A DNA stretch of 64,000 nucleotides from Flavobacterium sp. KMS (GTDB taxonomy: Bacteria; Bacteroidota; Bacteroidia; Flavobacteriales; Flavobacteriaceae), in contig NZ_JSYP01000012.1 of assembly GCF_000813005.1 (NCBI RefSeq), forward strand, positions 1-64,000, written 5' to 3'. Of this stretch, positions 53,162 through 62,944 are shown piece after piece (the stretch's first letter is position 1; each line of letters opens with the position of its first letter). A program made the translations under genes and the position numbers. The notes under the pieces are model-generated. The model was given only the letters and a program-made list of their open reading frames with translations, was not told the DNA's origin and searched no databases.

Positions 53162-54565
53162 ATGAGTTCATTTGACGTAGTCATTATAGGTTCAGGTCCC
53201 GGCGGATATGTTTCGGCAATTCGTTGCGCACAATTAGGTTTCAAAACAGCTATAATCGAAAAGTACAATTCGCTTGGAGGAACATGCTTAAATGTAGGAT
53301 GTATCCCTTCAAAGGCATTATTGTCATCTTCACATCATTATGCTGAAATTAAACATTTTGCAGATCACGGAATTGAAGTTTCTGGTGATGTAAAAATCAA
53401 TTTAGAGAAAATGATTGCTCGCAAACAAGCGGTTGTAGACCAAACTGTTGGTGGGATTAATTATTTAATGGATAAAAATAAAATTACCGTTTTTAATGGT
53501 TTAGGTTCATTTGTAGATGCTACACATATTGCAGTTGCAAAAGAAGATGGAACATCAGAAACAATCGAAGCTAAATATACTGTTATTGCAACAGGTTCAA
53601 AACCTTCGTCTTTACCTTTTATCAAAATTGATAAAGAAAGAATTATTACTTCTACAGAAGCATTAGCTTTAAAAGAAGTTCCAAAACACCTTGTTATTAT
53701 TGGAGGAGGAGTTATCGGAATCGAGCTTGGGCAAGTTTACCTACGTTTAGGAGCACAAGTTTCAGTAGTAGAATTCATGGACAGAATTATTCCAGGAATG
53801 GATGGTTCATTGTCTAAAGAGTTAACTAAAGTATTGAAAAAACAAGGAATGAAATTCTACGTTTCTCACAAAGTAAAATCAGTAGAAAGAAACGGCGATG
53901 CTGTTGTAGTTCAGGCTGAAAATGCAAAAGGAGAAACAATCACTCTTGAAGGAGATTATTCATTAGTTTCTGTAGGGCGTCGTCCATACACAGACGGATT
54001 GAATGCTGATAAAGCTGGAGTGAAAATTTCAGACAGAGGACAAGTTGAAGTAAATGATCATTTACAAACAAACGTTCCTAATATTTATGCAATTGGAGAT
54101 GTAGTTCGTGGAGCAATGTTAGCTCACAAAGCGGAAGAAGAAGGAACAATGGTTGCTGAAATCTTAGCAGGACAAAAACCACATATCGATTATAACCTAA
54201 TTCCGGGAGTAGTTTATACTTGGCCAGAAGTTGCAGCTGTTGGACAAACAGAAGAGCAATTAAAAGCTTCGGGAGTAGAGTACAAAGTAGGAAGTTTTCC
54301 TTTTAAAGCATTAGGACGTGCAAGAGCAAGTGGAGATTTAGATGGATTCGTAAAAATTCTTGCCGATGCTAAAACTGATGAGGTTCTTGGAGTACACATG
54401 ATTGGAGCACGTACTGCCGATTTAATCGCAGAAGCTGTAACAGCAATGGAATTTAAAGCATCTGCTGAAGATATTTCAAGAATGAGTCATGCACATCCAA
54501 CATTTGCAGAAGCAATAAAAGAAGCAGCATTAGCAGCAACAGATAATAGAGCATTACACGTATAA
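53162..54565 (+). CDS. lpdA: Dihydrolipoyl dehydrogenase
   Basis: 467 residues. FAD motif VVIIGSGPGGYVSAIRCAQLG, redox-active disulfide GGTCLNVGCIPSKALL, NAD motif IIGGGVIGIELGQVYLRLG, second FAD motif IYAIGDV, and the C-terminal catalytic HPTFAEA (His-Glu). E3 component of pyruvate, 2-oxoglutarate and branched-chain dehydrogenases and of glycine cleavage. Single-gene unit, as is common when E3 is shared by several complexes. Confidence 0.97.
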   Translation: MSSFDVVIIGSGPGGYVSAIRCAQLGFKTAIIEKYNSLGGTCLNVGCIPSKALLSSSHHYAEIKHFADHGIEVSGDVKINLEKMIARKQAVVDQTVGGINYLMDKNKITVFNGLGSFVDATHIAVAKEDGTSETIEAKYTVIATGSKPSSLPFIKIDKERIITSTEALALKEVPKHLVIIGGGVIGIELGQVYLRLGAQVSVVEFMDRIIPGMDGSLSKELTKVLKKQGMKFYVSHKVKSVERNGDAVVVQAENAKGETITLEGDYSLVSVGRRPYTDGLNADKAGVKISDRGQVEVNDHLQTNVPNIYAIGDVVRGAMLAHKAEEEGTMVAEILAGQKPHIDYNLIPGVVYTWPEVAAVGQTEEQLKASGVEYKVGSFPFKALGRARASGDLDGFVKILADAKTDEVLGVHMIGARTADLIAEAVTAMEFKASAEDISRMSHAHPTFAEAIKEAALAATDNRALHV

Positions 54566-54572
54566 AAACGTT

Positions 54573-54725
54573 GTAGAGATGCACTACAATGCGTTTTTAG
54601 CATAACAAATTATACCAAAAATAAAAACCCGACAATTAATTGTCGGGTTTTTTTATGAATTTTCGGTAACGCACGGTCGTTCTGTAGAGATGCACCGTTC
54701 TGTAGAGACGCACCGCATGCGTCTA
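54573..54725. repeat. Dispersed GTAGAGACGCACC palindromes behind lpdA
   Basis: Related copies start at 54573, 54684 and 54702 (GTAGAGATGCAC.. / GTAGAGACGCACCGCATGCG TCTA). They match the core of the 24291-24610 array. The lpdA terminator lies among them. Confidence 0.7.
54623..54654 (+). terminator. Terminator of lpdA
   Basis: AAAAACCCGACAATT / AATTGTCGGGTTTTTTT, a perfect stem with a T-run. Works for the convergent DoxX gene as well. Confidence 0.85.
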
Positions 54726-54741
54726 ATAAAGTGCGTCTTTA

Positions 54742-55119
54742 TTACGCTGTAAAAACAGTTTTATAATTATCCCAATATCTATAAATCAAAAATATATTAC
54801 CTAGAAATAACAAAGCTGCAATAGGTAAGTTTTCTGGAGACATAAAATAATTAATAAATAAGATGTTTATGGTAATAGGCAGGATTAAAATGTTAGCAAG
54901 CGTTACAAAACGACCAGTTACAAAAGCAATCCCACAAATTAATTCTATTGATTTTGCTAATGGCATTAAATACGTTGATGCAACCAGTCCCGAATTAAAA
55001 GCTTTAAAATTATCGTTTGCTGCAGGTTCTGCCGGCATAAGGTGGAAGAAAAAGCTGATTGATGCAAAAAGCAATAAAAGACCAATTAAAGTTCGGATAA
55101 TAATAGTGGCGATTTTCAT
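54742..55119 (-). CDS. DoxX-like four-helix membrane protein
   Basis: 125 residues with four membrane helices (IIIRTLIGLLLLFASISFFF, the LMPLAKSIELICGIAFVTG pair, ILILPITINILFINYF and LPIAALLFLGNIFLIYRYW). The pattern fits the DoxX/DoxD superfamily, inner-membrane proteins linked to redox or sulfur metabolism but mostly uncharacterised. Single-gene unit, convergent with lpdA. No catalytic residues can be assigned. Confidence 0.85.
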   Translation of the reverse strand: MKIATIIIRTLIGLLLLFASISFFFHLMPAEPAANDNFKAFNSGLVASTYLMPLAKSIELICGIAFVTGRFVTLANILILPITINILFINYFMSPENLPIAALLFLGNIFLIYRYWDNYKTVFTA

Positions 55120-55308
55120 GATATAGATGATTTTTATAGGTTAAAAAATAAAATTTTTGATATAAAATAATCTCATTTTAATAATTAAAAAACGGGTTTA
55201 ATTATTAAATTATTATGAATTGTATAAACTATTTAATGATGTTTTAGGATTTGTTTAATGTTATATCAAATATAATGATTTTTACGCTATAAATAAACAC
55301 ATGAATTC

Positions 55309-56214
55309 TTATATTTTAGACTGTTTTTTAACATATTTTCTATAAACGAAAAACCCACCAGTACCAATTAAAATAAATGGCCAAATATTTATAAAAAAGA
55401 CAATTATACCTTGTAGTAAGTACCAACCACTTTTTAAAGCATCAATAATTTCGATACCAATATTTGGTTTATAAGAGTTATTGTCTTTGATGCTAGCAAC
55501 TACTTCTTGTTTTAAAGATTGATTTTGGTACAATTGCAAAGTAATGGTGCTAAAATTTATCTGATCTTTTAAAGATAGTTTTTCGATTTTGCTAGAATCA
55601 TTTTGTTCTTTTTGTGCAGCAAGCGTATTCTCTGCTTCCATAACATCGTTTATTTTCTTGCCTTTAGTATTAATAGCATTCTCGATTCTTTTGCTGTTTT
55701 CAGCACTTCTGTTTTGAGCAAGCTGGTTCGAAAGCAATTTTAAAGAAACATCATCGGCTTTGATAACGCGGTAATCCAGAAAATCTATTTGCTTGGCAAT
55801 GATTTTTATAACCGTATCGAGTTGAGTGTTGGGAACACGAATAGTAATATCGTTTACTACCGAATATTTAGTGGTTTGCAAAGTACTATCTTGACTTATT
55901 TTGGTTTGTATTTCGTCTTGTACTGTACTTTGTAAATTAGTATAAGTAACAAAACCTCCAAATTTTGTTGTTGCGTTTTCAATTGCATAAGTTGATTTTG
56001 CTACATTTTTGACCTTAAATTTTATGTCGGCGGTTCGAATAAATTTACGATCGCTATCTTTTTTTTCGACAGCTGCGGATGACGAAATTGTATCAGCTGT
56101 ACTAGCAGCTGATTCTGCAGCAGAGTCTTCGAGAGATGTATCTGCTTTTTTGCAGGAAAATAATAGTGCGATGATTACTACTGTAGTCATGCCAAATTTT
56201 GCAATTGTTTTCAT
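55309..56214 (-). CDS. DUF4349 lipoprotein
   Basis: 301 residues. Lipoprotein signal with lipobox (MKTIAKFGMTTVVIIALLFSC, LFSC). DUF4349 domain at about 55-235: RKFIRTADIKFKVKNVAKSTYAIENATTKFGGF, TIRVPNTQLDTVIKII, and a coiled-coil VMEAENTLAAQKEQNDSSKIEKLSLKDQI. A C-terminal membrane helix (ILIGTGGFFVYRKYV) is followed by lysines. These envelope proteins are widespread in Bacteroidota and of unknown function. Monocistronic on the minus strand. Confidence 0.87.
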   Translation of the reverse strand: MKTIAKFGMTTVVIIALLFSCKKADTSLEDSAAESAASTADTISSSAAVEKKDSDRKFIRTADIKFKVKNVAKSTYAIENATTKFGGFVTYTNLQSTVQDEIQTKISQDSTLQTTKYSVVNDITIRVPNTQLDTVIKIIAKQIDFLDYRVIKADDVSLKLLSNQLAQNRSAENSKRIENAINTKGKKINDVMEAENTLAAQKEQNDSSKIEKLSLKDQINFSTITLQLYQNQSLKQEVVASIKDNNSYKPNIGIEIIDALKSGWYLLQGIIVFFINIWPFILIGTGGFFVYRKYVKKQSKI

Positions 56215-56424
56215 GGGTAAATGATATAATTATAGATTAATAAATTAGGTTACTTAATAGAGTGTTTTTTATAAAAGGATAAAAATAGTTTTGTCTCAAT
56301 ATTCGTATCAATTTTATAAAATGAATATAAAGTGGTGTAATAAAAAGCGTGCCAATATTTTTTGAGATTACTTTATCGAAGGAATTTTTTTGTCGTAATT
56401 TTGACGGATAAAAAAAATAATTTT

Positions 56425-57711
56425 TTGAGAGTTTCAATTCACAAGCATATTTCGAATCCTGCGGCCTTTAAACAGCAACTTTTAGTTTGGGCACAACAAC
56501 ACCGAGAAGTTGTTTTTATGGATAGTAATTTGTATCCACAAGAATATTCAAGTTTCGATTGTTTGCTGGCTGTCGATGCTTTTACATCTATAAAAACCGA
56601 TTTTCATAACGCATTCGAAGACTTAAAACAATACCAACAAACGACCAGAGATTGGCTTTTTGGTTATCTTACCTACGATCTAAAAAATGATATCGAAGAA
56701 TTACAATCGACAAATTTTGATGGATTAGAATTTCCTGATTTATTTTTCTTTCAGCCTAAAAAAATATTTTTATTGAAAGGAGATCAACTCGAAATTCAAT
56801 ATTTATCGATGTGTGATGATGAGGTCGAAGAAGATTATGATGAAATTGTAAAAAGTGAAAGGTTGGATATAAAAAGCCAAACGAATCTTCTGATCAATCA
56901 ACGAATTTCTAAACAGGATTATATTGCCAAAGTCAATTCGGTTCTAGAGCATATTCATCGTGGAGATATTTATGAAGCTAATTTTTGCATGGAGTTTTAC
57001 GCAGAAAATGCAACGATAAATCCATTAGAAAAGTTCGAAAAACTTAATGAAATATCACAAGCACCATTAACTGTTTTTTTTAAAAATAATAAACAGTTTT
57101 TACTATCGGCTTCGCCAGAAAGATATATTCGTAAAATAGGAGATACGATAATTTCGCAACCTATAAAAGGAACTTCAAAACGTTTTGAAGATAAGATAGA
57201 AGACGAAAATTCTAAAAAGCAGTTAGAAGCAGATCCAAAAGAACGTGCCGAAAATATCATGATTACCGATTTAGTTCGAAATGATTTATCGCATACCGCT
57301 CAAAAAGGCTCGGTAGAAGTGGTAGAGTTGTGCAAGATTTATTCTTTTTTGCAAGTACATCAAATGATTTCGACGATTACTTCAAAACTAGATTCTCAAT
57401 ATTCACCAATTGATGTTTTAAAAACAACTTTTCCGATGGGAAGTATGACTGGAGCACCAAAGATTTCGGTAATGAATATCATCGATAAACTAGAAGAAAC
57501 CAAACGAGGATTGTATAGTGGGGCAGTAGGTTATTTTACGCCAGAGGGAGATTTTGATTTTAATGTCGTTATCCGAAGCATTTTATACAATCAGGAAAAA
57601 GAATATGTTTCCTTTTCAGTAGGTAGTGCAATTACATCACAATCAGTTCCCGAAAAAGAATACGAAGAATGTTTGCTCAAGGCAAAAGCCATGCAGCAAG
57701 TATTACAATAA
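56425..57711 (+). CDS. pabB: Aminodeoxychorismate synthase component I (PabB-like chorismate-binding enzyme)
   Basis: 429 residues from a TTG at 56425 (reading MRVSIHKHISNPAAF). No ATG precedes the conserved region; the longer TTG reading from 56362 adds a segment that overlaps a likely -7 box TAATTTTG. Chorismate-binding domain: SKQDYIAKVNSVLEHIHRGD, IYEANFCMEFYA, SASPERYIRK, PIKGTSKRFED, IMITDLVRNDL, PMGSMTGAPKISVM, SVGSAITSQSVPEKEYEECL. The PIKGT lysine is characteristic of PabB rather than TrpE (PIAGT). It makes 4-amino-4-deoxychorismate for folate, with a PabA glutaminase encoded elsewhere. Confidence 0.88.
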   Translation: MRVSIHKHISNPAAFKQQLLVWAQQHREVVFMDSNLYPQEYSSFDCLLAVDAFTSIKTDFHNAFEDLKQYQQTTRDWLFGYLTYDLKNDIEELQSTNFDGLEFPDLFFFQPKKIFLLKGDQLEIQYLSMCDDEVEEDYDEIVKSERLDIKSQTNLLINQRISKQDYIAKVNSVLEHIHRGDIYEANFCMEFYAENATINPLEKFEKLNEISQAPLTVFFKNNKQFLLSASPERYIRKIGDTIISQPIKGTSKRFEDKIEDENSKKQLEADPKERAENIMITDLVRNDLSHTAQKGSVEVVELCKIYSFLQVHQMISTITSKLDSQYSPIDVLKTTFPMGSMTGAPKISVMNIIDKLEETKRGLYSGAVGYFTPEGDFDFNVVIRSILYNQEKEYVSFSVGSAITSQSVPEKEYEECLLKAKAMQQVLQ

Positions 57712-57787
57712 TAAACAAATCTATTTTTTGTATTTTTAACCAGTTGATTTGCAAAACCAAATCATAATAAAAGACGTAAATTAAAAT

Positions 57788-59095
57788 ATGCTTCAAAAAT
57801 TTAAAAATCATATTACACAAACATTTCCTTTTCTGGAGAAAAAGAAATTACTACTAGCTACAAGCGGAGGTTTGGATAGTATGGTTATGGCACATTTATT
57901 TGCTCAGTTAGATTATGATTTTGCAATTGCGCATTGTAATTTTCAGTTACGAGGATTAGAAAGTTTTGGCGATCAGGAATTTGTGAGTAATGCTGCTGAT
58001 AATTTAAAATGCCAATTTTTTATCACGCAGTTTGATACCGAAGCTTTTGCTAAAGATTACAAACTTTCGACTCAGGTTGCAGCTCGTGAACTACGGTATA
58101 ATTGGTTTTATGAACTTTTAGATACCGAAGGTTATGATTATATTTTAACGGCACATCATGCTGATGATAATCTGGAAACCTTTATAATTAATTTAAGTAG
58201 AGGAACAGGATTAGATGGATTAATTGGAATTCCAGAGCAAAATGAATCCCTTATTCGTCCGCTATTGCCATTTTCGAGAGAAGAAATAAAACAATATGCC
58301 GAGGATAATGCTATCAAATGGCGAGAGGATAGTAGCAATGCATCTAATAAATATTTACGAAATAAAATCCGTCACGATTTAGTTCCAGTTTTAAAAGAAA
58401 TAAATCCTAATTTCTTAGCTGCTTTCCAGAAAACACAAGAGTTCTTGCAAGAAGCACAAATTATGGTCGAAGATGCTTCGATTATGATTTATCAGCAAGT
58501 TGCAAAAGAAATTGATGATGAAATTCATTTTGATTTAGAACAGTTAAAGCGATTAGCAAATTATAAATCGTATTTATACCAATGGCTTAAAGAATATGAA
58601 TTTTCGGCTTGGGAAGATATTTATGAATTAGTTGAAAGCCAGTCGGGAAAGCAAATTTTTTCTTCAGAATATCGATTACTGAAAGATAGAACAACATTAA
58701 TTTTAAGCCCAATTCCTGAAATTCAACAAGAGGAATTTTACATAGAAATCAACGATAAAGAAGTTAATTTTCCCTTAAAATTGAGGCTTTGTAACGTAGG
58801 TCACATAACTATAGATTCAAATAAAGCTATATTTGTGGACGCCGATAAAATAAAGTTTCCTTTGCTTTTACGAAAGTGGAATGAAGGTGATGTTTTTCAT
58901 CCATTTGGAATGAATGGAAAATCTAAAAAAGTGAGTAAACTTTTTAAAGATGAGAAATTATCCTTGATTGAAAAAGAAAACACATGGATTTTGTGTTCGG
59001 ATAATCAAATTGTTTGGGTTGTAGGAATCAGGCAAGATGAGCGTTTTAAAATAGAAAATACTACAAATAAGATACTTAAAATAGAATTACAATAA
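57788..59095 (+). CDS. tilS: tRNA(Ile)-lysidine synthetase TilS
   Basis: 435 residues. PP-loop ATPase motif LLATSGGLDSMVMAHLF (about 21-37), then TAHHADDNLETFIINLSRGTGLDGLIGI and RPLLPFSREEI, typical of TilS. The C-terminal third holds the substrate-tRNA-binding TilS_C domain (PLLLRKWNEGDVFHPFGMNGKSKKVSKLF). It converts the C34 of tRNA-Ile(CAU) to lysidine so that the tRNA reads AUA. The stop and the start of dsbD share one base. Confidence 0.96.
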   Translation: MLQKFKNHITQTFPFLEKKKLLLATSGGLDSMVMAHLFAQLDYDFAIAHCNFQLRGLESFGDQEFVSNAADNLKCQFFITQFDTEAFAKDYKLSTQVAARELRYNWFYELLDTEGYDYILTAHHADDNLETFIINLSRGTGLDGLIGIPEQNESLIRPLLPFSREEIKQYAEDNAIKWREDSSNASNKYLRNKIRHDLVPVLKEINPNFLAAFQKTQEFLQEAQIMVEDASIMIYQQVAKEIDDEIHFDLEQLKRLANYKSYLYQWLKEYEFSAWEDIYELVESQSGKQIFSSEYRLLKDRTTLILSPIPEIQQEEFYIEINDKEVNFPLKLRLCNVGHITIDSNKAIFVDADKIKFPLLLRKWNEGDVFHPFGMNGKSKKVSKLFKDEKLSLIEKENTWILCSDNQIVWVVGIRQDERFKIENTTNKILKIELQ

Positions 59096-61200
59096 TGAAA
59101 TCAAACTATTACCCGCAAGCTTTACTATCAAAAAAAATCTGGAATAATTCGATTGTGTTTTTGTTGCTTTTCTTTTTTGCTTTTGCAAAAGGAAATGCAC
59201 AAATCTTAGAACCAGTAAAGTGGACATCTAAAATTGAAAAGAAATCTGGAAACAATTTTGTATTGATTTTTGATGGAGTTATTGAAAAAGACTGGCATTT
59301 GTATTCGCAATTTACTCCAGATGGAGGGCCGCTTCCATTAGAGATTTCATTTAAAAATCAAAAAGGAAACTATAACTTAGTTGGTAAAGCCAAAGAAGGA
59401 AAAACTAGGACAGCATTTAATGATGTTTTTGGTGTTAATGAAACTTTCTTTGAAGGAAAAGCGCATATCGAACAAGAGATAACAATTACAAATGCTAGTG
59501 TGAAAACAATCGATATTGAATTTGATTTTCAGGTTTGTAAAGAAGTTTGTATCAATTTAAATAAGAAGTTTTCTATTGCAATTCCAGCTAATTTTAAAAT
59601 GAATGCTGATGCTGCAGCAACTGCTATTGTAAAAGCAGATGAGGTTGTAGTAGATCCTGTAGATGCTTTGGCGGTTGATACTACAAAAAATAGTGTAGGA
59701 ACTAAGGCTTTAGAAACAACAAAAGATAATGCTGATGTAGATTCATCTACTTCAGACACATCTGGACCAGCTCCGCAAAGAAGTTTGTGGTCTATATTCT
59801 TTATCGCATTTTTATCTGGTTTTGCAGCATTGCTTACACCATGTGTATTCCCAATGATTCCTATGACGGTTAGTTTCTTTACAAAACAAAGCAAGAGTAG
59901 AGCCAAAGGAATTAGAAATGCTATTATTTATGGAATTTCTATTATTGTAATTTATGTTGCACTAGGTTGGTTAGTAACTTGGATTTTTGGAGCAGATGCG
60001 CTCAATGCTTTGTCTACAGATGTTTGGTTTAATTTAATCTTCTTTGTTATATTAGTTGTTTTTGCAACTTCATTTTTGGGAGCTTTTGAAATTATGTTGC
60101 CAAATTCATGGGCAAATAAAGCAGATCAACAAGCAGATAGAGGAGGATTAATCGGAATATTATTCATGGCTTTGGCTTTGGCAATTGTATCATTTTCTTG
60201 TACAGGACCAATCGTAGGAACTTTATTAGTTGAAGCTGCTTCAAACGGTGGAATTGCTCCGGTTATTGGAATGTTTGGTTTCTCATTGGCTTTAGCCTTA
60301 CCATTTATGTTATTTGCAATGTTCCCGGGATGGTTAAATTCATTGCCAAAATCGGGTGGATGGTTAAACACTGTAAAAGTTGTTTTAGGATTCCTGGAAT
60401 TAGCTTTGGCATTCAAATTTTTATCAAATGCCGATTTAGTTTTACAATTGCATTTTCTTGAAAGAGAAGTTTTTATAGCAATATGGATTGCGATTTTTGG
60501 AGCTTTAACATTATACTTATTCGGTAAAATTACATTGCCACACGATAGTCCTTTGCCACATATATCAGTTGGACGTTTATATTTAGGATTACTTACACTT
60601 GTATTTACGGTGTATTTAATTCCTGGACTTTGGGGAGCGCCATTAAAATTAATTAGCGCTTTCCCACCACCACCACAATATAGCGAAAGTCCGTTTGGAG
60701 TAGGAGGGTCAAGTAATTCAGGTCTTGGTTCGGATAAAGGATTACCTGATGGAGCAGAATTAGGCCCACACGGAATCATGGTTTTTCATGATTATGAAGA
60801 TGGAGTAGCTTTTGCTAAATCAATCAATAAACCAATTATGCTCGATTTTACAGGTTATGCTTGTGTGAATTGTAGAAAAATGGAAAACAATGTTTGGTCT
60901 GACGAAAGAATATTACCAATCTTAAAAAATGATGTGGTGCTTATTTCTTTATATGTTGATGATAAACGCGAATTGCCTGCAGAAGAACAATACGTAACAG
61001 CTACAGGAGATAAGATTATTACAGTTGGTGATAAATGGACTGATTTTATGATTTCTAAATATAAAACCAATACACAGCCTTTATATATCATAACCGATTT
61101 AGAGGGTAAGAATTTAAATACTTCTAAACCAACAATTAGTTATGTTGGAGCAGATGAATACTTGAAATGGCTAAAAGAAGGAATTTCAAAATTTAAGTAA
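59095..61200 (+). CDS. dsbD: Thiol:disulfide interchange protein DsbD
   Basis: 701 residues. Signal peptide; N-terminal DsbD-alpha domain (about 35-165; FQVCKEVCINLNKKF contains the redox cysteines), a central eight-helix DsbD/CcdA domain (about 230-530; PCVFPMIPMTVSFF and SCTGPIVGTLLVEAA) and a C-terminal thioredoxin domain with FTGYACVNCRKME (CVNC). It carries electrons from cytoplasmic thioredoxin to periplasmic thiol proteins and c-type cytochrome maturation. A low-complexity linker (about 175-225) separates the first two domains. Coupled to tilS by a one-base overlap. Confidence 0.95.
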   Translation: MKSNYYPQALLSKKIWNNSIVFLLLFFFAFAKGNAQILEPVKWTSKIEKKSGNNFVLIFDGVIEKDWHLYSQFTPDGGPLPLEISFKNQKGNYNLVGKAKEGKTRTAFNDVFGVNETFFEGKAHIEQEITITNASVKTIDIEFDFQVCKEVCINLNKKFSIAIPANFKMNADAAATAIVKADEVVVDPVDALAVDTTKNSVGTKALETTKDNADVDSSTSDTSGPAPQRSLWSIFFIAFLSGFAALLTPCVFPMIPMTVSFFTKQSKSRAKGIRNAIIYGISIIVIYVALGWLVTWIFGADALNALSTDVWFNLIFFVILVVFATSFLGAFEIMLPNSWANKADQQADRGGLIGILFMALALAIVSFSCTGPIVGTLLVEAASNGGIAPVIGMFGFSLALALPFMLFAMFPGWLNSLPKSGGWLNTVKVVLGFLELALAFKFLSNADLVLQLHFLEREVFIAIWIAIFGALTLYLFGKITLPHDSPLPHISVGRLYLGLLTLVFTVYLIPGLWGAPLKLISAFPPPPQYSESPFGVGGSSNSGLGSDKGLPDGAELGPHGIMVFHDYEDGVAFAKSINKPIMLDFTGYACVNCRKMENNVWSDERILPILKNDVVLISLYVDDKRELPAEEQYVTATGDKIITVGDKWTDFMISKYKTNTQPLYIITDLEGKNLNTSKPTISYVGADEYLKWLKEGISKFK

Positions 61201-61205
61201 ATAAT

Positions 61206-61235
61206 AAAAAAGACCAATCTAAGATTGGTCTTTTT
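61206..61235 (+). terminator. Terminator of the tilS-dsbD operon
   Basis: AAAAAAGACCAATCT / AGATTGGTCTTTTTG, a perfect stem five bases after the stop codon. Confidence 0.9.
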
Positions 61236-61291
61236 GTTTTTATGTTACTCGGTATATAAAGATGCTTTAAAATAATTTTTAAGGCATTTTT

Positions 61292-62608
61292 TTATAAAAA
61301 TTCTCCATGTTGAGAAATGTCTAATCCTAGTTCTTCTTTTTCTTCAGTAACTCTTAGAGGCGTAATTTTATTTACAATAAAGAAAAGGATATAAGAACCT
61401 ACAAAAGCAAAAACAGATACAATTACCATTGCTATTAATTGGTTTGTGAATAATGTTGAGGTTCCGAAAATAAGACCTTGATTATCTCCAACAAGTGGGT
61501 TTATGGCTTTAGAAGCAAAAACACCAGTTAATAACATTCCTACCATACCACCAACACCGTGACAAGCAAAAACATCCAGAGCATCATCGATTTTTCCTTT
61601 AGGGAATTTGCTTACTACAATGTTACTTACAATAGCAGCAAATGCTCCAATAAAGATTGCATGAGGAATACTTACGAAACCTGCTGCAGGAGTAATGGCA
61701 ACAAGACCTACAACTGCACCAATACAAGCGCCAAGTGCTGATAGTTTATGTCCTAAAATTTTATCAAGAAATACCCAAGCCATTGCTGCGGCTGCTGCTG
61801 CAACTGTAGTTGTACCTAATGCCTGAACAGCTAAACCATTTGCTCCTAAGGCTGAACCTGCATTAAAGCCAAACCATCCAAACCATAATAATGCTGTTCC
61901 TAGTAACACATATGTAATACGAGCAGGATTTACTTTTTGTACTTTTCTTTTTCCTAAAAATATAGCTCCTGCCAATGCAGCCCAACCAGCGCTCATATGT
62001 ACAACTGTTCCTCCTGCAAAATCAAGCACACCCATCTTAAAGAAAATACCTTCAGGATGCCATGTCATATGTGCCAAAGGAGAGTATATAACTAGTATAA
62101 ATAAAACCATGAATAATAAATATGCCCAAAAACGAACACGTTCTGCAAACGCGCCTGTTATTAAAGCGGGAGTTATAATGGCAAATTTTGCCTGAAATAA
62201 TGCAAATAGCATAAACGGAATAGTAGGGGCAAGACTCCATGCAGTATTGGTGCCTACACCTTGAAAAAATAAATTAGAAGTTGGATCGCCTATAACTCCT
62301 CCTATTGTTGGACCAAAGGCTAGCCCGAAGGCAACGACAACCCATAAAATGGTTACAATTACCATTGCCATAAAACTTTGCAGCATGGTACTAATTACGT
62401 TTTTCTTGCCAACCATACCTCCGTAAAAGAAACCTAATCCTGGAGTCATTAATAATACAAATGCAGTTGCAACAATCATCCAGGCAGTATCGCCAGTATC
62501 AAACTTTACAGCTTCGTTTGGAATAGGGCTATCGGACAGGATAAAATTAGAGAGAAAGGTTAATACCAAAATCGTGATTAGAATCACAGTTAAAATAATT
62601 TTTCGCAT
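61292..62608 (-). CDS. amt: Ammonium transporter (Amt)
   Basis: 438 residues with an N-terminal signal-like helix and 11 membrane helices. Amt signature DFAGGTVVHMSAGWAALAGA (pore His, phenylalanine gate region), the twin-His helix CHGVGGMVGM, and WFGWFGFNAGSAL. It takes up ammonium across the inner membrane and is usually repressed by nitrogen excess through PII. No glnK/glnB is adjacent in this window. Convergent with dsbD. The C-terminal tail (GLDISQHGEFL) is short, as in many Bacteroidota Amt proteins. Confidence 0.95.
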   Translation of the reverse strand: MRKIILTVILITILVLTFLSNFILSDSPIPNEAVKFDTGDTAWMIVATAFVLLMTPGLGFFYGGMVGKKNVISTMLQSFMAMVIVTILWVVVAFGLAFGPTIGGVIGDPTSNLFFQGVGTNTAWSLAPTIPFMLFALFQAKFAIITPALITGAFAERVRFWAYLLFMVLFILVIYSPLAHMTWHPEGIFFKMGVLDFAGGTVVHMSAGWAALAGAIFLGKRKVQKVNPARITYVLLGTALLWFGWFGFNAGSALGANGLAVQALGTTTVAAAAAAMAWVFLDKILGHKLSALGACIGAVVGLVAITPAAGFVSIPHAIFIGAFAAIVSNIVVSKFPKGKIDDALDVFACHGVGGMVGMLLTGVFASKAINPLVGDNQGLIFGTSTLFTNQLIAMVIVSVFAFVGSYILFFIVNKITPLRVTEEKEELGLDISQHGEFL

Positions 62609-62944
62609 AGTTGGTTAGTTTTAAATTTCGATAAAAGTATAAAATGATTTAATACCCCATTAAAAAATAGTATTTACTGTTTAATTTTTGTTAAATTTTC
62701 ATTTTGACCCCCTTAATTTTGATGGTAGTAATTAAAAACTATGCTAAAATTGAATTTTATGAATGGCAAAATTTATGAATGCTGAGTTTGAAGATTAAGA
62801 TTTAATTAAAATTGTCAGTTTTGTTTTATGACATCAAAAAACATTATCTGATTCTAAGAGTTTATTATTTTATGTAAGGTATTCTAAATAAAAAAGGGAC
62901 TAAATGAAGTGTACATTTAGTCCCTTTGTATTACGGTATAAAAA
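62609..62944. other. Gap between amt and S41 peptidase genes
   Basis: Contains the amt promoter region, poorly defined by eye, and the S41 gene terminator at 62890-62928. No other feature recognised. Confidence 0.5.
62890..62928 (-). terminator. Terminator of the S41 peptidase gene
   Basis: AAAAAGGGACTAAATG / CATTTAGTCCCTTT with a 7-base loop, 17 bases after the stop codon. Confidence 0.8.

Noticed and set aside
60126..60779. 217-residue ORF antisense to dsbD
   Set aside because: Shadow frame of a clearly coding DsbD membrane domain; composition (Pro, Asn, Gly rich) is typical of an antisense reading.
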